A DNA stretch of 64,000 bases, from assembly GCF_030445035.2 (NCBI RefSeq), contig NC_080698.1, forward strand, positions 3,913,501 to 3,977,500, written 5' to 3'. Position 1 is the stretch's first letter. Each line of letters opens with the position of its first letter. Both the position numbers and the translations under genes were made by a program. Below the pieces are notes generated by a model. It had not been told where the DNA came from. It made no database searches and saw nothing but the letters and a program-made list of their open reading frames with translations. Source of the DNA: Dasypus novemcinctus. Lineage: Eukaryota; Chordata; Mammalia; Cingulata; Dasypodidae. Positions 35,400-48,690 of this stretch are shown here, in pieces.

Positions 35400-36510
35400 C
35401 CTGGGCGGGGCCTCCGTTCCAGGAAGCACATGCGATTGGGCACCAGAATGAACTGACACTGGTTTGGGGCAACTCCCCTAAGTCAGGAACAGGGTCAGGG
35501 CCAACCCCGGGGCGCGAGCCCCACCCGTGGGCCTGTGTCCGCTCTTGTCCATCTGAGTTCGGTCCACCCTGCTGCCTCTGGTCTGCAGCACCCCAGGGCA
35601 GTGCAGGTGGCAGCAAATGTCCTCACGCCGTGTGCCCCCACCTGCTGGCACCTGGGCGGCCGCTCTGCCTCCCCCGCAGGCGGTTCTCTGGGGGTGGTCC
35701 CGCCTGTCTCCTCAAGGGCCCCTCCCTCAGACCTCCCACCAGGCCCCTGAGTCCTCTTCCTCCAGACCTCAAGGGGAGGGTCCCAGCAGCACGCGAGGAA
35801 CCGGTGGGAAGGCGCTGGCTCTGGCTGCACCTGCCCACGTGGCCCGGCTTCCGCCTCCCGGGTGAGGGCGGGGCTACCCAGGCCTCGCTGCTCATTGGTC
35901 GGGCAGGCCCCGCCCCGAGCCGCAGCCAAGAGATTAGTGGCCCCGCGCTTTGCCTCGGCTTCAACGCCCACCTCCTTTCGAGTCACGTGGAGGAAGGCCT
36001 GGCTCCGCCCCTCAGGACGGGTCTCGTCCGCCCGCCCGCCCGCCGCTTTCCTCAGGCTGGTCTCCGGGTTAACGGGAGGAAACCACCGAGATGTGGGGTC
36101 TTCCGGGATTCCTAGAGAAGTCCCGGAAGGGTTAGCTTAGCGGTGTGATGACGTATTTCCGGCGCGGTCGTCTTGTTTTTAATGCCTGAGAGTTGGAATT
36201 GTGGGGAGCGTCTCTTGGTACCCCAAACTCTGCTGGCTGGAAAGCTGCAGAGGCCGCCCCTCCCCGGTGAGTGAGTCAGGCCCCGAGGGAGGCGGGCGCG
36301 GCCTCTGCGGCCACCGCCTGAGACCGGGCGTCCCCGCCACCCTCTCTTCCTGACTCCTAGCCAGCCTGTAGCCCGTGTAGACCCGGGGACAAGACAGACT
36401 TGAAAGACGGCATCGAGGTCCTCACAGTTTTAACTGTCCGTCCTGCAGGCCGCGCTGGCGCCAACGCGCCCCGCGGTCGCCCCAGGACCCCGTTCTTGCC
36501 ACCCCTCGGC
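35400..36510 (+). promoter_or_regulatory. CpG island and promoter of KRAB-ZNF gene B
   Basis: CpG-dense sequence with GC boxes (GGGCGGGGCC at about 35404, CTCCGCCCC at about 36002), an inverted CCAAT box (ATTGG at about 35895) and a compact group just before the probable first exon: TGACGTA (CRE/ATF-like, 36149-36155) next to TTTCCGG (ETS-like, 36156-36162), with more TTCCGG/CCGGAA words at 36098-36128. This is typical of housekeeping-style KRAB-ZNF promoters. The 285-codon ORF at 35258-36115 is a GC artefact. Confidence 0.8.
36160..36266 (+). pseudogene. Gene B exon 1 (non-coding leader), start approximate
   Basis: After the CRE/ETS cluster, the text AGAGTTGGAATTGTGGGGAG to TCCCCG, followed by the donor GGTGAGTGAG at 36266-36275, looks like a typical KRAB-ZNF 5' non-coding exon. 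The transcription start is inferred, not seen. Confidence 0.55.
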
Positions 36511-38377
36511 CTGCGCACCACTCTCTTCCTTTTGAGGTGGCACCGGGAATTTGGATCAGTTTATTCCCGTGGCATGGTGTAAAGCCAACCCGGCAGCTTA
36601 ATCGTTTCCAGAACACTGAAATGTTTGTTTTTCTCTCAGGATGGAATCTACTTAGTCTAAAACTTGGAGAACGTGGAGTCCTGGGATTTAGAATGGCTCA
36701 TATGATGTTTACTCCAAAATTTCATAATGGGTCTTACCCATCAAATACCTTCTATGTCTAATGTGTAGATATCCCCTGTACAGTATTGAAGATAAGGAAA
36801 TAATTCTCGAGCTAGCTTTACTTACACCTTTCATTTCACTTCTCTCATTACATTCGCTTTTCACTGTATTAACCTAATTCTCAAGATTCATAATCAGATT
36901 AAGCGCTTGGTCTGCACTGTTTGTGCAATGTGCTGGGTCGTAATCTGTTCCCTACCCGGACTTGTTTAATTCCATAGCTATGACCCCCCACAGGAAACTG
37001 GGAGTTTTTATGTAGGGTAGCCTCTGCTGTTCTGCTTCCAAGGGATTTGCATTTCACACAGCTTGTCAGCTGCGCAGATCAGACCTGTTTGCTTAAGTCC
37101 TTTTGTCTAATATGTCAATCTTGTTAAGTGTCCATGATAAGGAACATTTATTACAAAATGTGACAGCTTCAAGGTTTAAGAGCTACAAGGGGTGCCTATT
37201 TACTCAGTATGGTTCACTGCTTTTATTTCTCTTGGGCAGAAACCATCCATGAATTTAGCAGCGTTCCCTGTGTAGGTTTACATTTTTATTTCTTTTAAGA
37301 GTCCTTCTATTTACACTTGTGTAACTGCTGTTTCTCTTTATTGGAAAGCCTGTGGTTTCGAGCCTCTCCTGACAGCTGTTTCCCTGAAAACTTCAGCTTC
37401 TCCCTGGATGGCTTTCTGCATTCACTAAGGGTCAGTAGAGGGAGGACCAGTGTACCTCCACAGAGTTCTTGTCTGATGTTGATTTCAGACCCAAAGATTT
37501 ATGTCCACCTGCAGAAATGGGACTTGGAAGTTGTCTTTAAGGTCTATGAGTACAAGCACTTTTATGCTTGTTAAGTATGTCTGATCTAACTGATGGCAGC
37601 TATTTGTATTTTAGGTTTTGCCGTTAAAGAGTGTGCCTCACAGATTCACTGTATTGAATGTAGAAGGTCTGCTACCTATGATTAACTATTAACTGAGCCA
37701 GAATGGGAGCTGGAATTCATTTAGAAATAAAATTGCTTTAATTTTACCCATACTGTAATATTGGAACTTGTAATATTTGGGTCACATTATGAAATCGATG
37801 AGTTTGTTTAATATAGGAGTGTTTTTCTTCTCACTGCCATCCCATTATAAAATTGAATGAACATCTTATAATCAATCTGTGTGTGTAGAGGAATGAAAAC
37901 AGTAGTAGGGAGACATCAAGATAATTCTAATAAACTATTTTCAAATTCCATTTTGACTTTATCACTTTGAATCACAGAAACCATCCTATATATCTTACAT
38001 AACATAGAAGGAAAAACTTCTGTGGATTCTAGGGATCTCCCATAACCTTTTGGAACTCCAGCTTCTCAGCCCATAAATTTCACTCTAGTTTCTTTCTGTC
38101 TTTTGTCCTTCTATGTATTTTCTGGATAATTGAAAATTACAGTTTTCTCACACATCTGAGCTCTTGCCAGATTAGTTCCTGGGGTGACCTCTGCTTCCTT
38201 TGTGCACTCCTCTGTATGCCTGCTATCGCACCTCTGTGAGCCTAGCATTGTCACTCATGATCAATAGCTGATGAATAGTATTTTACATAGCCTTCTAAAC
38301 AGGACAGGGCAGAGGTGGTATGCAGGAGTTATGGTCAGTATCACTCTAGTCAAGAATGTTTGTTTCTTTACATTCAG
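36511..38377 (+). other. Intron 1 of gene B
   Basis: No repeat or second gene recognised. The ORF at 37317-37574 has no domain. Confidence 0.5.
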
Positions 38378-38448
38378 TTCCTGAGAATTTTACTTTCCTC
38401 CAAGACAGGAATAAAAGAGACTAGATGATGACAGCTGCCAGTCCCCAG
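38378..38448 (+). pseudogene. Gene B exon 2 with start codon
   Basis: Acceptor TTTCTTTACATTCAG, donor CCCCAGGTGAGC. The ATG at 38425 begins MMTAASPQ and the exon ends in phase 0, exactly the phase needed to continue into the KRAB-A exon at 43997 (ESVAFEDVA). An in-frame stop (TAG) ends just before the ATG at 38424, which helps fix the start. The splice link is inferred from sequence alone. Confidence 0.72.
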
Positions 38449-38584
38449 GTGAGCTGCATTTCATCTCCTTTCTACAGAGCTGAGTTCAGCTTCACTTTAG
38501 TGAACCAGTGCCTGAAGCTAAAGATACAGTGGTCTGTATTAACCAGCAGGATTTATATATCCACACACGCCACATATATACATG

Positions 38585-39012
38585 TGTGTATGTTGCAGCA
38601 AAGCCAGGAATTCTGAATGACAGAGAAACCCAAAACGACACTTGGAGATGCAGAGGAACTGATTTATTATGCGCGGGCTCAGAGGAGAGTCAGTCTCCAA
38701 ATTCTGAGCCCCGTTTTTCAGTTTTCATAGGTTTACATAGGATTTTATGTGGGATCAGCATGACTTTTCCTCATTGGCTAACATGTTGCTAGGCGAAATT
38801 TTGCAAGTGGAGTTACAGAAGCAGAATGCAGGTGCAAGGCCGTGCTTTTGTGGGCTGATTTACAGAAAGGGATACAGGAGTGGTTTGTTAGATTCCAGAA
38901 GCAGGGGGCAGGAGTCGTTTGTTTGAAATTCTCCTGTGAAGGTCATGTTCTCAGGCTGATTTACAGACGTGGGGGCAAGAGTGGCTTGTTAGATATTTTT
39001 TCTGCAAGGTTA
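38585..39012 (-). mobile_element. Probable ERV LTR with internal tandem repeat
   Basis: On the minus strand AATAAATCAGTTCCTC (38651-38666 read antisense) looks like a polyadenylation signal followed by R sequence. The U3-like part to its right holds two diverged copies of a roughly 95-bp unit beginning CTGATTTACAGA, at about 38860 and 38955, each with a GAGTGG.TTGTTAGAT phrase. Edges and family are not certain. Confidence 0.5.
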
Positions 39013-39065
39013 TGCTTTTTATTTCTCAACATGTATATATGTACATATATGTAAATATAAATGCA

Positions 39066-40850
39066 TAAGTTGACTATCATTGAGGTATGATATACAGTAC
39101 AAATCTTAAGTGTATAGCTCACGTCCCCCTGCCCTCCTTTGCAGCTTTTTGCGTGCTGTCTGCTTTCTTTGTCCATTCGCTGTACGTTCTTCTGTGTCTG
39201 TATTTTTAATTATTTTATTTCCCCTCCCCCTTGTGGCTTGCTTTGCTGTCTGCTCCCTGTGTCCATTCGCTGTGGGCTCTTCTGTGTTCTCGCTTGTCTC
39301 CCTTCTTTTCGTTGGTCACCTTGCTGAGTCGGCTCTCCACAACATCTGCGGGCTGGGTGGCTCTCTGTAGCGTGCAGGCGAGCCCGCCTTCACAAGGAGG
39401 CGTGGGACCGAGGGCCTCCCATATGGTAGATGGGAGCTCATCTGATTGAGCCACAGCTGCTTCCCCCTATAGCTCACTTTTTATAAATATACCCACCTGT
39501 GTGACCACCCCTGAATCAAGTCATAAGAACATTATCAGCACCCCAGAAAGCCCTGTTATGCCCCTCCTAGGCAGTACCCTCCAAGGTTGACCACTGTCTT
39601 GACCTCTGTCACTGTAAATTAGTTTTGCCTATCCTTGAACTTCATATAAATAGATGTACTCTTGTATCTTTCTTCTTTTGCTTGACATTATGTCTGTGAA
39701 CTACCATATTTGTTGCACATAGCAGTTTTTTTTTATTACTGAGTAATTTTCCATTAATGATTATATCTCATTTATTCATTCTACATAGATGGACATCTTG
39801 GTTGTTTCCAGTGTTGGACTACTATGAATAAGAATGCAATTGAGTTTGTTTTTAGGATTAGATTAAATAAAAGTGCCTGGACAGAATTTTTTTGAGTAAT
39901 GCTTCCATAAGTTGTTAAGCTGCCTTTTGTCTGTTATTTTATTTTTTGAATTTGAAATAAATTTACTTCAAAAAAAAGAATGAAATGAACATACTTCTAC
40001 ATACTCGTGTATGTCTTTAGATGGACATATGCATTCCTTTCTCTTGGGGGTATCTCTAGCAGTGAAATTACTAGGTCATAGGGTACATATTTGGTTAGTT
40101 TTAGTAGATTCTACTTAACCATTTTCCAAACGGGTTGTTCCAGTTCTGCCCACAGTGTGTGAATGTTCTAGCTGCTCCTCATCCTCACCAGCACTTGTTA
40201 CCTTTAGTTCCTGGAATCTCATTGGGGTTTTAAAATTTCCTTTTCCCTAGTAAGCAGTGGTGTTTAAAACTGTTTAAAACACCATTTCATATTTTTACTG
40301 GCTTCATGGATATCCTCTTATGTGAAGTGTCAATTCAGGTATTTTTCTCATTTTTTATTGCATTGTGTCTTTTTTGTAGTAATAGTTATTTATGTTTTAT
40401 GGATATGAGTCGTTTGTTAGGTATTTATATTATGAAATTTCTTCTTCCGGTCTGTGGCTTGCTTTTTCACTCTCTTAATGCTGTCCTTTGATAAATAGAA
40501 TTTCTTATTTTTAGTGAAGTCTAGTATATGCATTTTTTCTTTTATCATTAATGTTTGTCTTGTGTAAGAAATCTTTGCTTACTCCAAGGTCATGAAGATA
40601 TTCTGTGTTATCTTCTAGAGGATTTATTGTTTTAGAGTTCTCATTTAAGAAATGAGAAATTAAGAATCATTTTTGTGATTAATCTCAAGTTAAGAATGTG
40701 AGGTATGGTTCTAATTTCTTTTTTCCCCCCCGCCATGTATCTGTCTAGCTGACAAAGGACTTTTTATTGAAAAGTCTTTCCCCCTCTTGATTGCATTGCT
40801 TACTTCATCATATTAGGTGACCATATGTCTTGGGTCTGTGTTTTTATTTT
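39066..40850 (-). mobile_element. Old LINE-1 3' end, antisense
   Basis: Antisense L1M 3'-UTR and ORF2 landmarks are present: ATTGAGGTATGATATACAGT, CTGTGTGACCACCCCTGAAT, TGGATATGAGTCGTTTGTTA and GACCATATGTCTTGGGTCTG. A DAS SINE interrupts it at 39123, and the EIF2A retrocopy cuts it off at about 40850. Confidence 0.8.
39123..39467 (-). mobile_element. DAS-type SINE with internal duplication
   Basis: Antisense copy with a perfect 10-bp duplication, TATAGCTCAC, at 39113-39122 and 39468-39477. The 3'-end module (TGTCTGCTnnCTnTGTCCATTC and GCTGT.. TCTTCTGTGT) occurs twice, at about 39160-39205 and 39245-39290, separated by an AT-rich linker. It looks like a tail-to-head fused or internally duplicated SINE. 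Confidence 0.9.
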
Positions 40851-43205
40851 TGATTTAATTTAAAATGCTTTTGTTTGTATGGTGAATGCTGTTCCCTACC
40901 CACCCACCCAGAAAAAGACATTTGTCTTTCAATGTGTCAAGCTTAGCTAAAAAATTCATTTATCTTTTCTAAATCATGTATTGACAGGAAAATTTGATTT
41001 AACAAATTAAATAATTTCACACATATGCAGAATCTTGGGTAGTTAAAATGTAAATGAGCATTAAGTGTAGGCACGTGGATATTCTGTGTGCACCAATGGG
41101 TTTAGCAAAGGATGTGTTCGTATTGATTTCTGGTGACTAACTTGCTTTCTGTGAAGCTTTAAATATCCAATTCCAGATCTTCCAGCTTCTGGAGAAGGGT
41201 TGTCTCTTTTAAAATTTTCTCCAACTGATTTTTTTTTCTAGCTGTTTTCTAGTTGCTGTTTTTTCTTTCATTTGTTCAAATGCTTTCAGTTTCTTCTTTT
41301 TTTTTTTTTTAAGATTTATTTATTTAACTCCCCGCCCCCCCCCCCCCCCCTGCTCCCCGGGTTGTCTGTTCTCTGTGTCTATTTGCTGCATCTTGTTTCT
41401 TTGTCGGCTTCTGTTGTCGTCAGCAGCACGGGAAGTGTGGGTGGCACCATTCCTGGGCAGACTGCACTTTCTTTCGCGCTGGGCAGCTCTCCTCAGGGGC
41501 GCACTCCTTGTGCGTGGGACTCCCCTACGTGGCGGACACCCCTGCGTGGGGCGGCACTCCTTGCGCGCATCAGCACTGCGCATGGGCCAGCTCCACACAG
41601 GTCAAGGAGGCCCGGGGTTTGAACCGCGGACCTCCCATGTGGTAGACGGATGCCCTAACCACTGGGCCAAGTCCGTTTCCCTCAGTTTCTTCTTTAGGTT
41701 CTTGATATTTTGTCTATTTTAGGGTCTTTAGAAGTTGACTGTGAGCGTGTATTTCATGGTGTGCTCTTCGGGGTAGGAGTAGGTGCTAACACTGTCACTT
41801 CTTGCCTCCTGCTCTGCAGCTTTCTTAGCTGTTAGGCCTTCCTTTTATTTTTTTAATTGCTTATCATTTCCTGCTTGTGGTTTTTTATTTTTGTCCTCGT
41901 GTAGCTTATAATTGGTGAATGGCTTATTTCTTAAAACTGGGGGTCTATAGGCTGTTGTCACATTAGGTTCCTCACTGGGTACTTCACTTGCTACTGCTTG
42001 GTAAATTATTGTTTTTGCTGGAAATATTTCACCCAAAAATGGCTGCCAAGTAATCTGACATGTTTCTGCAGTTGATCACACATCAACTTGTGCAAGATAG
42101 AGCCAGGAGAATGCTAAGTCTCAGACCTATTATTAGTATGTAACCTTGAGGCACATGTTGAAGTTAAAATATGCTATCAGGCTACAAGCAAAGTATGTGG
42201 AATTAGAGGCCGCCATTAAAAAAATATATATCCCATACTTTCTTTGCCTCTTCAGTTGGTCAGATCCAGCTAGTACTAATATGTATGCCATGAGTGCTAT
42301 AGTAGGCTAAATTACAAGGACAAGTTCCAAAGTCGAACACAGGCTCACATATCAAGTTGAAAATTGTAGCTTTAGCAGACATAAAACCATAAACAGCACA
42401 AAATTTAGTAGAACTAGAATTTCAAACTATATCATAAATGGAACCATTTTTAATAATTGCACTACAGCACTTGTTCCATTTGTTGCAATTTAGTGCAGTG
42501 TTTGTTCCCGATAGTAGGCAGATCATACTTATCAGCGTCTGTACTAGCTGTTGCTAACACAGCAGTAGCTTTTTTATTCCATAGCATTGTAACCTTATCA
42601 GCCTTAAATAAATTTTTATTGGCTAAAGCTACACAACAAAGTTGGGGTATTGATATAATCTAACAAAGGAAGATGTATCTTTACTTCTAACAAGACAGCC
42701 ACCTTGTATAGTTGGGGTCCAGGTGATAACACAAAATATATTGCAAATGCAATTTATTTGCATTTGTATTGAAATTTTTGTTTTCAAAGAAGTGAACTTC
42801 ATTGTTAACATTTTGGGTTCAAATTGTTTCATCTTCTTCCCAGGAATTTTGCTTTATTTTCTGGATGAAAGATTTAAACACAGTTTTCACATCATAAACT
42901 GTGTCACATTTAGAAGTAGTATAAGGCTGCCATGTTGCTAGGACAGTATTTTCTGGCAAGAACTCAAGGCAGACTGCCTTTGGGAGGTTGAAGGAATGCA
43001 GTAGTCCCTTGTTAGTGACATCAGTAATATTTACTTTTTCTCCATTGCCCCAGACAAAGAAGATCTGTCCTTACTAAAGGACTTTGCTGTCCTCCACCCC
43101 CCGCCTCCCCCGATTCCCTTGGAAACATCACATTTCCTGTACATGTGGTGGTTCATTCAACATTTGAGTCCTTCTGATCCTCACCAGGGGTTGGTAGATG
43201 GTGCC
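40850..43205 (-). pseudogene. EIF2A: EIF2A processed pseudogene, near full length
   Basis: On the minus strand, segments match human eIF2A in order: SEGL.. and FPRESG near 43130-43180, FAWGNGEKVN and CLEFLPENTVLATWQPYTTS near 42930-43060, SFVRLYQYPNF near 42660, ALANKNLFKADKVTMLWNKK near 42600, then FPAKTIIYQAVASEVPSEEP and TAYRPPVLRNKPF near 41900-42030, and a coiled-coil-like C-terminus with LEDLEL and a stop near 41160. The initiator codon is lost and there are several stops and frameshifts. No introns are present. eIF2A is a cytoplasmic WD-repeat initiation factor that delivers initiator tRNA on certain mRNAs. A SINE splits the copy at 41300-41681 and an old L1 is its target. It is antisense in intron 2 of gene B. 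Confidence 0.88.
41300..41681 (-). mobile_element. DAS-type SINE inside EIF2A retrocopy
   Basis: Antisense copy with a perfect 14-bp duplication, TCAGTTTCTTCTTT, at 41286-41299 and 41682-41695. It contains a long C run (about 41333-41350), TGCTGCATCTTGTTTCTTTG, and head complement GGGCCAAGTCCGTTTCC. The intact duplication and low divergence suggest a young copy. Confidence 0.95.
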
Positions 43206-44176
<971 letters not shown>

Positions 44177-44702
44177 TAACTAGTAGCTGATCCCAAATGG
44201 CACTCTCAGGGATTGCCATGTGTAAAGAGCCCTGGGTCTCTTTGTCCTCTAAGGGGCTTTCTTTCCTTCTTTTTCCTCATGAAAGCTGCCCCCCCCCTTC
44301 CCACCTGCCTAAGAGGTTGTCCTTTGCGTATAGCAGTGCTTAAAGTTTAAGCTCTGTCTTGTTACCCTCAACTTAGCGTTGAACTTTCCAATTATCTTGA
44401 GGGAACCCAGCCCCTTTGTGTCCCTCAGACTTGTTCCTAGGAAACAAATGTATGTTTCCCCTCTGTGGCAATTTTCCATCCTCTAACAGAGGGTAAGAAA
44501 TCTTGTTTCCCTTTATATAACAATTTGCCTCTCAATGTGTCTCTGGCTTTCTTGCGGCTTCCATCTGATACTTTTTCCTGGGATCCTGTACCTTCCACGC
44601 AGCTTGCCCAGGAACTACCCTCCTCACCTCCCCTGCCTGCCCTGAGGCTGAAACTGACTTCTAAGACTCTGCTTATAATTTTATTGTGTTTTAAAGCAGC
44701 AG

Positions 44703-44813
44703 CACCTCCTTCCAAACCAGTTCTGATTGCTCACCTGGAGCAAGGAAAAGAGCCATGGCTCACCCAGCCTCAGAGAGCCTTACACAGGAGGGGTAGGACA
44801 ACAGGCCTTACAG
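44703..44813 (+). pseudogene. KRAB-B box exon of gene B
   Basis: Acceptor AAAGCAGCAG, donor CAGGTGAGTT. In the ancestral phase it reads APPSKPVLIAHLEQGKEPWL, a good KRAB-B match, and ends in phase 1, which fits the C2H2 exon at 55678. The exon itself is open. Confidence 0.9.
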
Positions 44814-45576
44814 GTGAGTTAAATAAGGAGTATCCTCTCCAGCTTGTCTTCCTTTGCCTTCATTTCATCTGAGTGAAAGGACGCGTTCTCTATCAGCATC
44901 TGGGCGGAGCTTGGAATCTTGAGCACACTCCTGCTGACCCGTGGGCTTCTGCTGTCACTCATTGCTTCCCACGCTTTTAACCTATAGTGCACAGCGCTCT
45001 GCTCTGATGTTTTCCACTCCTGGATGCTTTTTATACCTGGGGATATGTGAAAATAATATTTTAATACTTCATAGGTGATTTGTGATAACCTTTTCCAATT
45101 TTTCCCAGTTTTACCAAATTGTTAAATTTAATACTGTATTACCTTGTCCACTATGCAATAGAACAACTGAAAAAGTTTATTTTTGCTTTTCATGATAATA
45201 AATATATTGAATCTTAAAAATTATTTTTGTATTTATATGCTTTAAGGTCGCTTACAGATGTTATGATCTTCTTCCCCTTTAGGATATATCTCAAAACTAA
45301 GAAGATTTACCTACTTAGCCAAAATAGCATTATCCAATACAATAAGATTTAAAGTTGCTAAAAATCATCAGTGCTGGGAAGATAGGACAAAGGCTTAATT
45401 CTTTACCTTCAAGTCAGAATTTTTAAAGTAAGGAGTTGACTTAAGAACCACATTAAATAAGGCCTATTGCACATTTTCTTTTTTCTGTAACTAATGGATT
45501 ACTATAGATTTAATGTTTTTGAGCAATTAAAATTATTCATTTTGATGCACAAAGCAGACTATCATGTCCTTTTTAT
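44814..45576 (+). other. Intron of gene B, unassigned part
   Basis: AT-rich, with no recognised element and no ORF of interest. Confidence 0.5.
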
Positions 45577-46340
45577 TTTTAGCAGCTTGATTAAGATGTA
45601 ATTCATAAACCATACAATTTACCTATTGAAAATGTACAATCCAGTGGTATTTACCATATTCACAGATTTATGCATCACCACAGTCTACTTTTAGAAGACT
45701 TTGTCACCCAGAAAAGAAACCTTGCATCCATTAGCAGTTACTTCTGTTCTCCCCATACTCACAGTTTTAGGCAATCATGTATCTCCTTTTTTGTCTCTAT
45801 AGCTTCGTCTATTGTGGATATTTGATATTAATGGAATCACACCATATGTGGTCTTTTGTGACTAACTTTCCCTTAGGATAATATTTTCAAGGTCTATCCA
45901 TTTTGTAGCATATATCACTACTTCATTCTTTTTATGGCTGAATAACTTTCCTTTGGATGGATTTATTGCATTTTATTTATCCATTCATCAGTTAATGGAC
46001 ATGTGGTTTGTTTCTACTATTTGGGCATTATGAATAATGTTGCTTAAACATCTGGGTACAAGTTTTAGTGTGGACATACATTTTCATTTCTCTTGTTGTA
46101 TACTCTACATATATTCTTGCTGGGTCATCTCGTACCCCTTTGTTTAACATTTTGAGGAAATGCCAAAATTTTTCCAAAGTAGCTAAATCATTTTACATTC
46201 CCACTAGCAATATATGAGCATTCCATATTCCCCACATCCTTGCCAATGCTTCCTATTGTCTGTCTTGTTGATTGCAGCCATCAGTGTCTACTTTCTTAAG
46301 TTGGGCATGAAGTGGTATCTCACTGTTGTTTTCTGTTTTG
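45577..46340 (-). mobile_element. Old LINE-1 3' end, antisense
   Basis: GATTAAGATGTAATTCATAA, AATGTACAATCCAGTGGTAT, ATGGCTGAATAACTTTCCTT and TTGCCAATGCTTCCTATTGT are antisense L1M 3'-end landmarks in the correct order. Abuts a younger L1 at 46341. Confidence 0.85.
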
Positions 46341-48690
46341 TTTTTACATTTTGTTTATTTTTTATTAGAGAAGGTGTGGGTTTATAGAAAAATCATGCAG
46401 AAAATTCAGAGTTCTCATATACCCCCCATCATACATGCAGTTTTCCTTATTGTTAATGCTTTGCATTTGTGTGGTACCTTTGTTACAATCATGATGACAA
46501 TTATCATAATTATACTACTAACTGGGAAACAGATTTGGCTCAACTGATAGAGTGTCCGCCTACCACATGGGAGGTCCAAGGTTCAAACCCAGAGCCTCCT
46601 GACACGTGTGGTGAACTGCCCATGTGCAGTGCTGATGCGTGCAAGGAGTGCTGTGCCACGGAGGGGTGTCAACCCATAGGGGAGCCCCACATGCAAGAAG
46701 TGTGCCCTACAAGAGAGCTGCTCTGCACGAAAAAAAAGTGCAGCCTGCCTGGGAGTGGCACCACACACATGGAGAGCTGATGCAGCACGATAATGCAACA
46801 AAAAAAGACACAGATTCCTAGTGTCACTGACAAAGATCCAAGCGGACACAGAAGAACACACAGCGAATGGACACAGAGATCAGACAACTGGGGGGTGGGG
46901 TGGGAGGGAGAGAAATAAATAAAAAATAAATCTTAAAAAAAAAAATTATACTGTTAACTATAGCCCATAGATTATATTAGGGTTCACTGTGTTGTACAGG
47001 CCTATAGTTTATTTATTTTTATGTGCGTAATATAAATACAACCTAAAAATTTCCTTTTAACTACATTCAAATATATAATTCAGTGCTGTTCACTAGGTTC
47101 ACAGTGTTGTGCTACTATCACCAATATCAGTTACGAAAACTTTTCCATCACCCCAAACAGGAACTACCAAGTGAGCATTGATTTCCCATTCCCTCTCCCC
47201 AGCTCGGCCCCTGGTAACCTGCATCAGTTTCTGAATGAATGAATTTGCTTATTCTAATTATTTCGTATCAGTGAGATCAGACAATATTTGTCTTTTTTTT
47301 CCCCATATATGTTCTTTTGAGTCTATCTTCACTCAATATAATGTCTTCAAGGTTCATTCATATTGCATGTATCAGAACTTCATTTCTTTTTATGGCTGAA
47401 TAAAAAATTGTATGGATATACTACTATATTTTGTTTTCATATTCTCTGTGGATGGACACTTGGGTTGCTTTCACCTTTTGGCAATTGTGAATAACACCAC
47501 TGTGGACAACCATGTACACATATCTGTAAAAAGTCTCTGCTTTCAATTCTTTTGGGTATATAACTAGAAGTGAGATTGCTGGTCATATGGTAATTCTATA
47601 CTTTACTTTCTGAGCAACTGCTGAGGTGTGAGGATTCCTATTTCTACATATCCTCTCCAACACTTGTAATTTTGTTTTGTTTTAAATAGTAGCCATTCTA
47701 GTAGATGTGAAATGTTATCTCATTGTGGTTTTGATTTGCATTTCCCAAATGGCTAATGATGTTTAGCATCTTTTCATGCACTTATTGGCCATTTATCTGT
47801 CTCCTTTGGATAAATATCTATGGAGGTCTTTTGCCCATTGTTTAATTGGGCTGTCTGCCTTTTTGTAGTTGTTATAGGATTTCTTTATATATTCTGGATA
47901 TTAAACTGTTATTGGATATGTGGTTTCCAAATATTTTCTCAAATTCTGTAAGTTGTCTTTTTACTTTCATAATAAGTCCTTTGATGCACAAAAGTTTTAA
48001 ATCTTGATGAGGTCCAATTTATCTGTTTTTTTTTTCCCCTTTTGTTACTCTTGATTCCTAAAGATGCTGTGTTTTCTTCTGCAAGTGGTATAGTTTGGTT
48101 CTTATATTTAGGTCTTTGATCCATTTTCAGTTAATTTTTGTATGTTGTGTGAGGTAGATGTCCACCTTGATTCTTTTACATATGGGTATTGCCTTTTCCC
48201 AGTTCCATTTGTTGAAGAGACTGTTCTTTCCCCATTGAGTGGACTTGGCACCTTTGTCAAAAATCAATTGGCCATAGATGTGAGGGTTTTATTTCTGAAC
48301 TCTTAAGTTCAATTCCATTGGTCTATACGCCTGTCCTTGTGCCAGTACCGTGCTGTTTTGATTACTGTAGTTTTGTTATAAGTTTTAAAATTGGAAAAAT
48401 GAATCCTACAACTTTAATTTTTTTTTTCCAATATGATTTTGTCTATTTGGGGTCCCTTACCCTTCTATATAAATTTTATTTTAACTTTTCCATTTCTGCA
48501 AGAAAGGCTTTTGGAATTTTGATGGTGATTGTGTTGAATCCATAAATTGCTTTAGGTAGAATTATACATCTTAACAATATTTAGTCTTCCCATCCATGAA
48601 CATGGGATGTCTTTCCATGTATTTAGGTCTTTTAAAATTTCTTTCAATAATGTTTTGTAGTTTTCTGTGTAGAAGTTGTGCACTTTAGAT
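46341..48690 (-). mobile_element. 5'-truncated LINE-1, antisense, with nested SINE
   Basis: 3' UTR from 46341 (GTTTATAGAAAAATCATGCA), then ORF2 C-terminal text read antisense (TTGGCCATAGATGTGAGGGT, ATTGGTCTATACGCCTGTCC). It resembles the copy at 12688 and so probably belongs to the same or a near family. It ends before the reverse-transcriptase core. Confidence 0.9.
46524..46943 (+). mobile_element. DAS-type SINE inside L1
   Basis: Full-length copy with head GGGAAACAGATTTGGCTCAA and B box AGGTTCAAACCC. A 16-bp duplication, AATTATACTACTAACT versus AATTATACTGTTAACT (46508-46523 and 46944-46959), has two mismatches. Confidence 0.94.

Noticed and set aside
35258-36115. 285-codon ORF on the plus strand and a 163-codon ORF on the minus strand
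   Set aside because: Both are GC artefacts across the second CpG island. They overlap each other and no domain or start context supports either.
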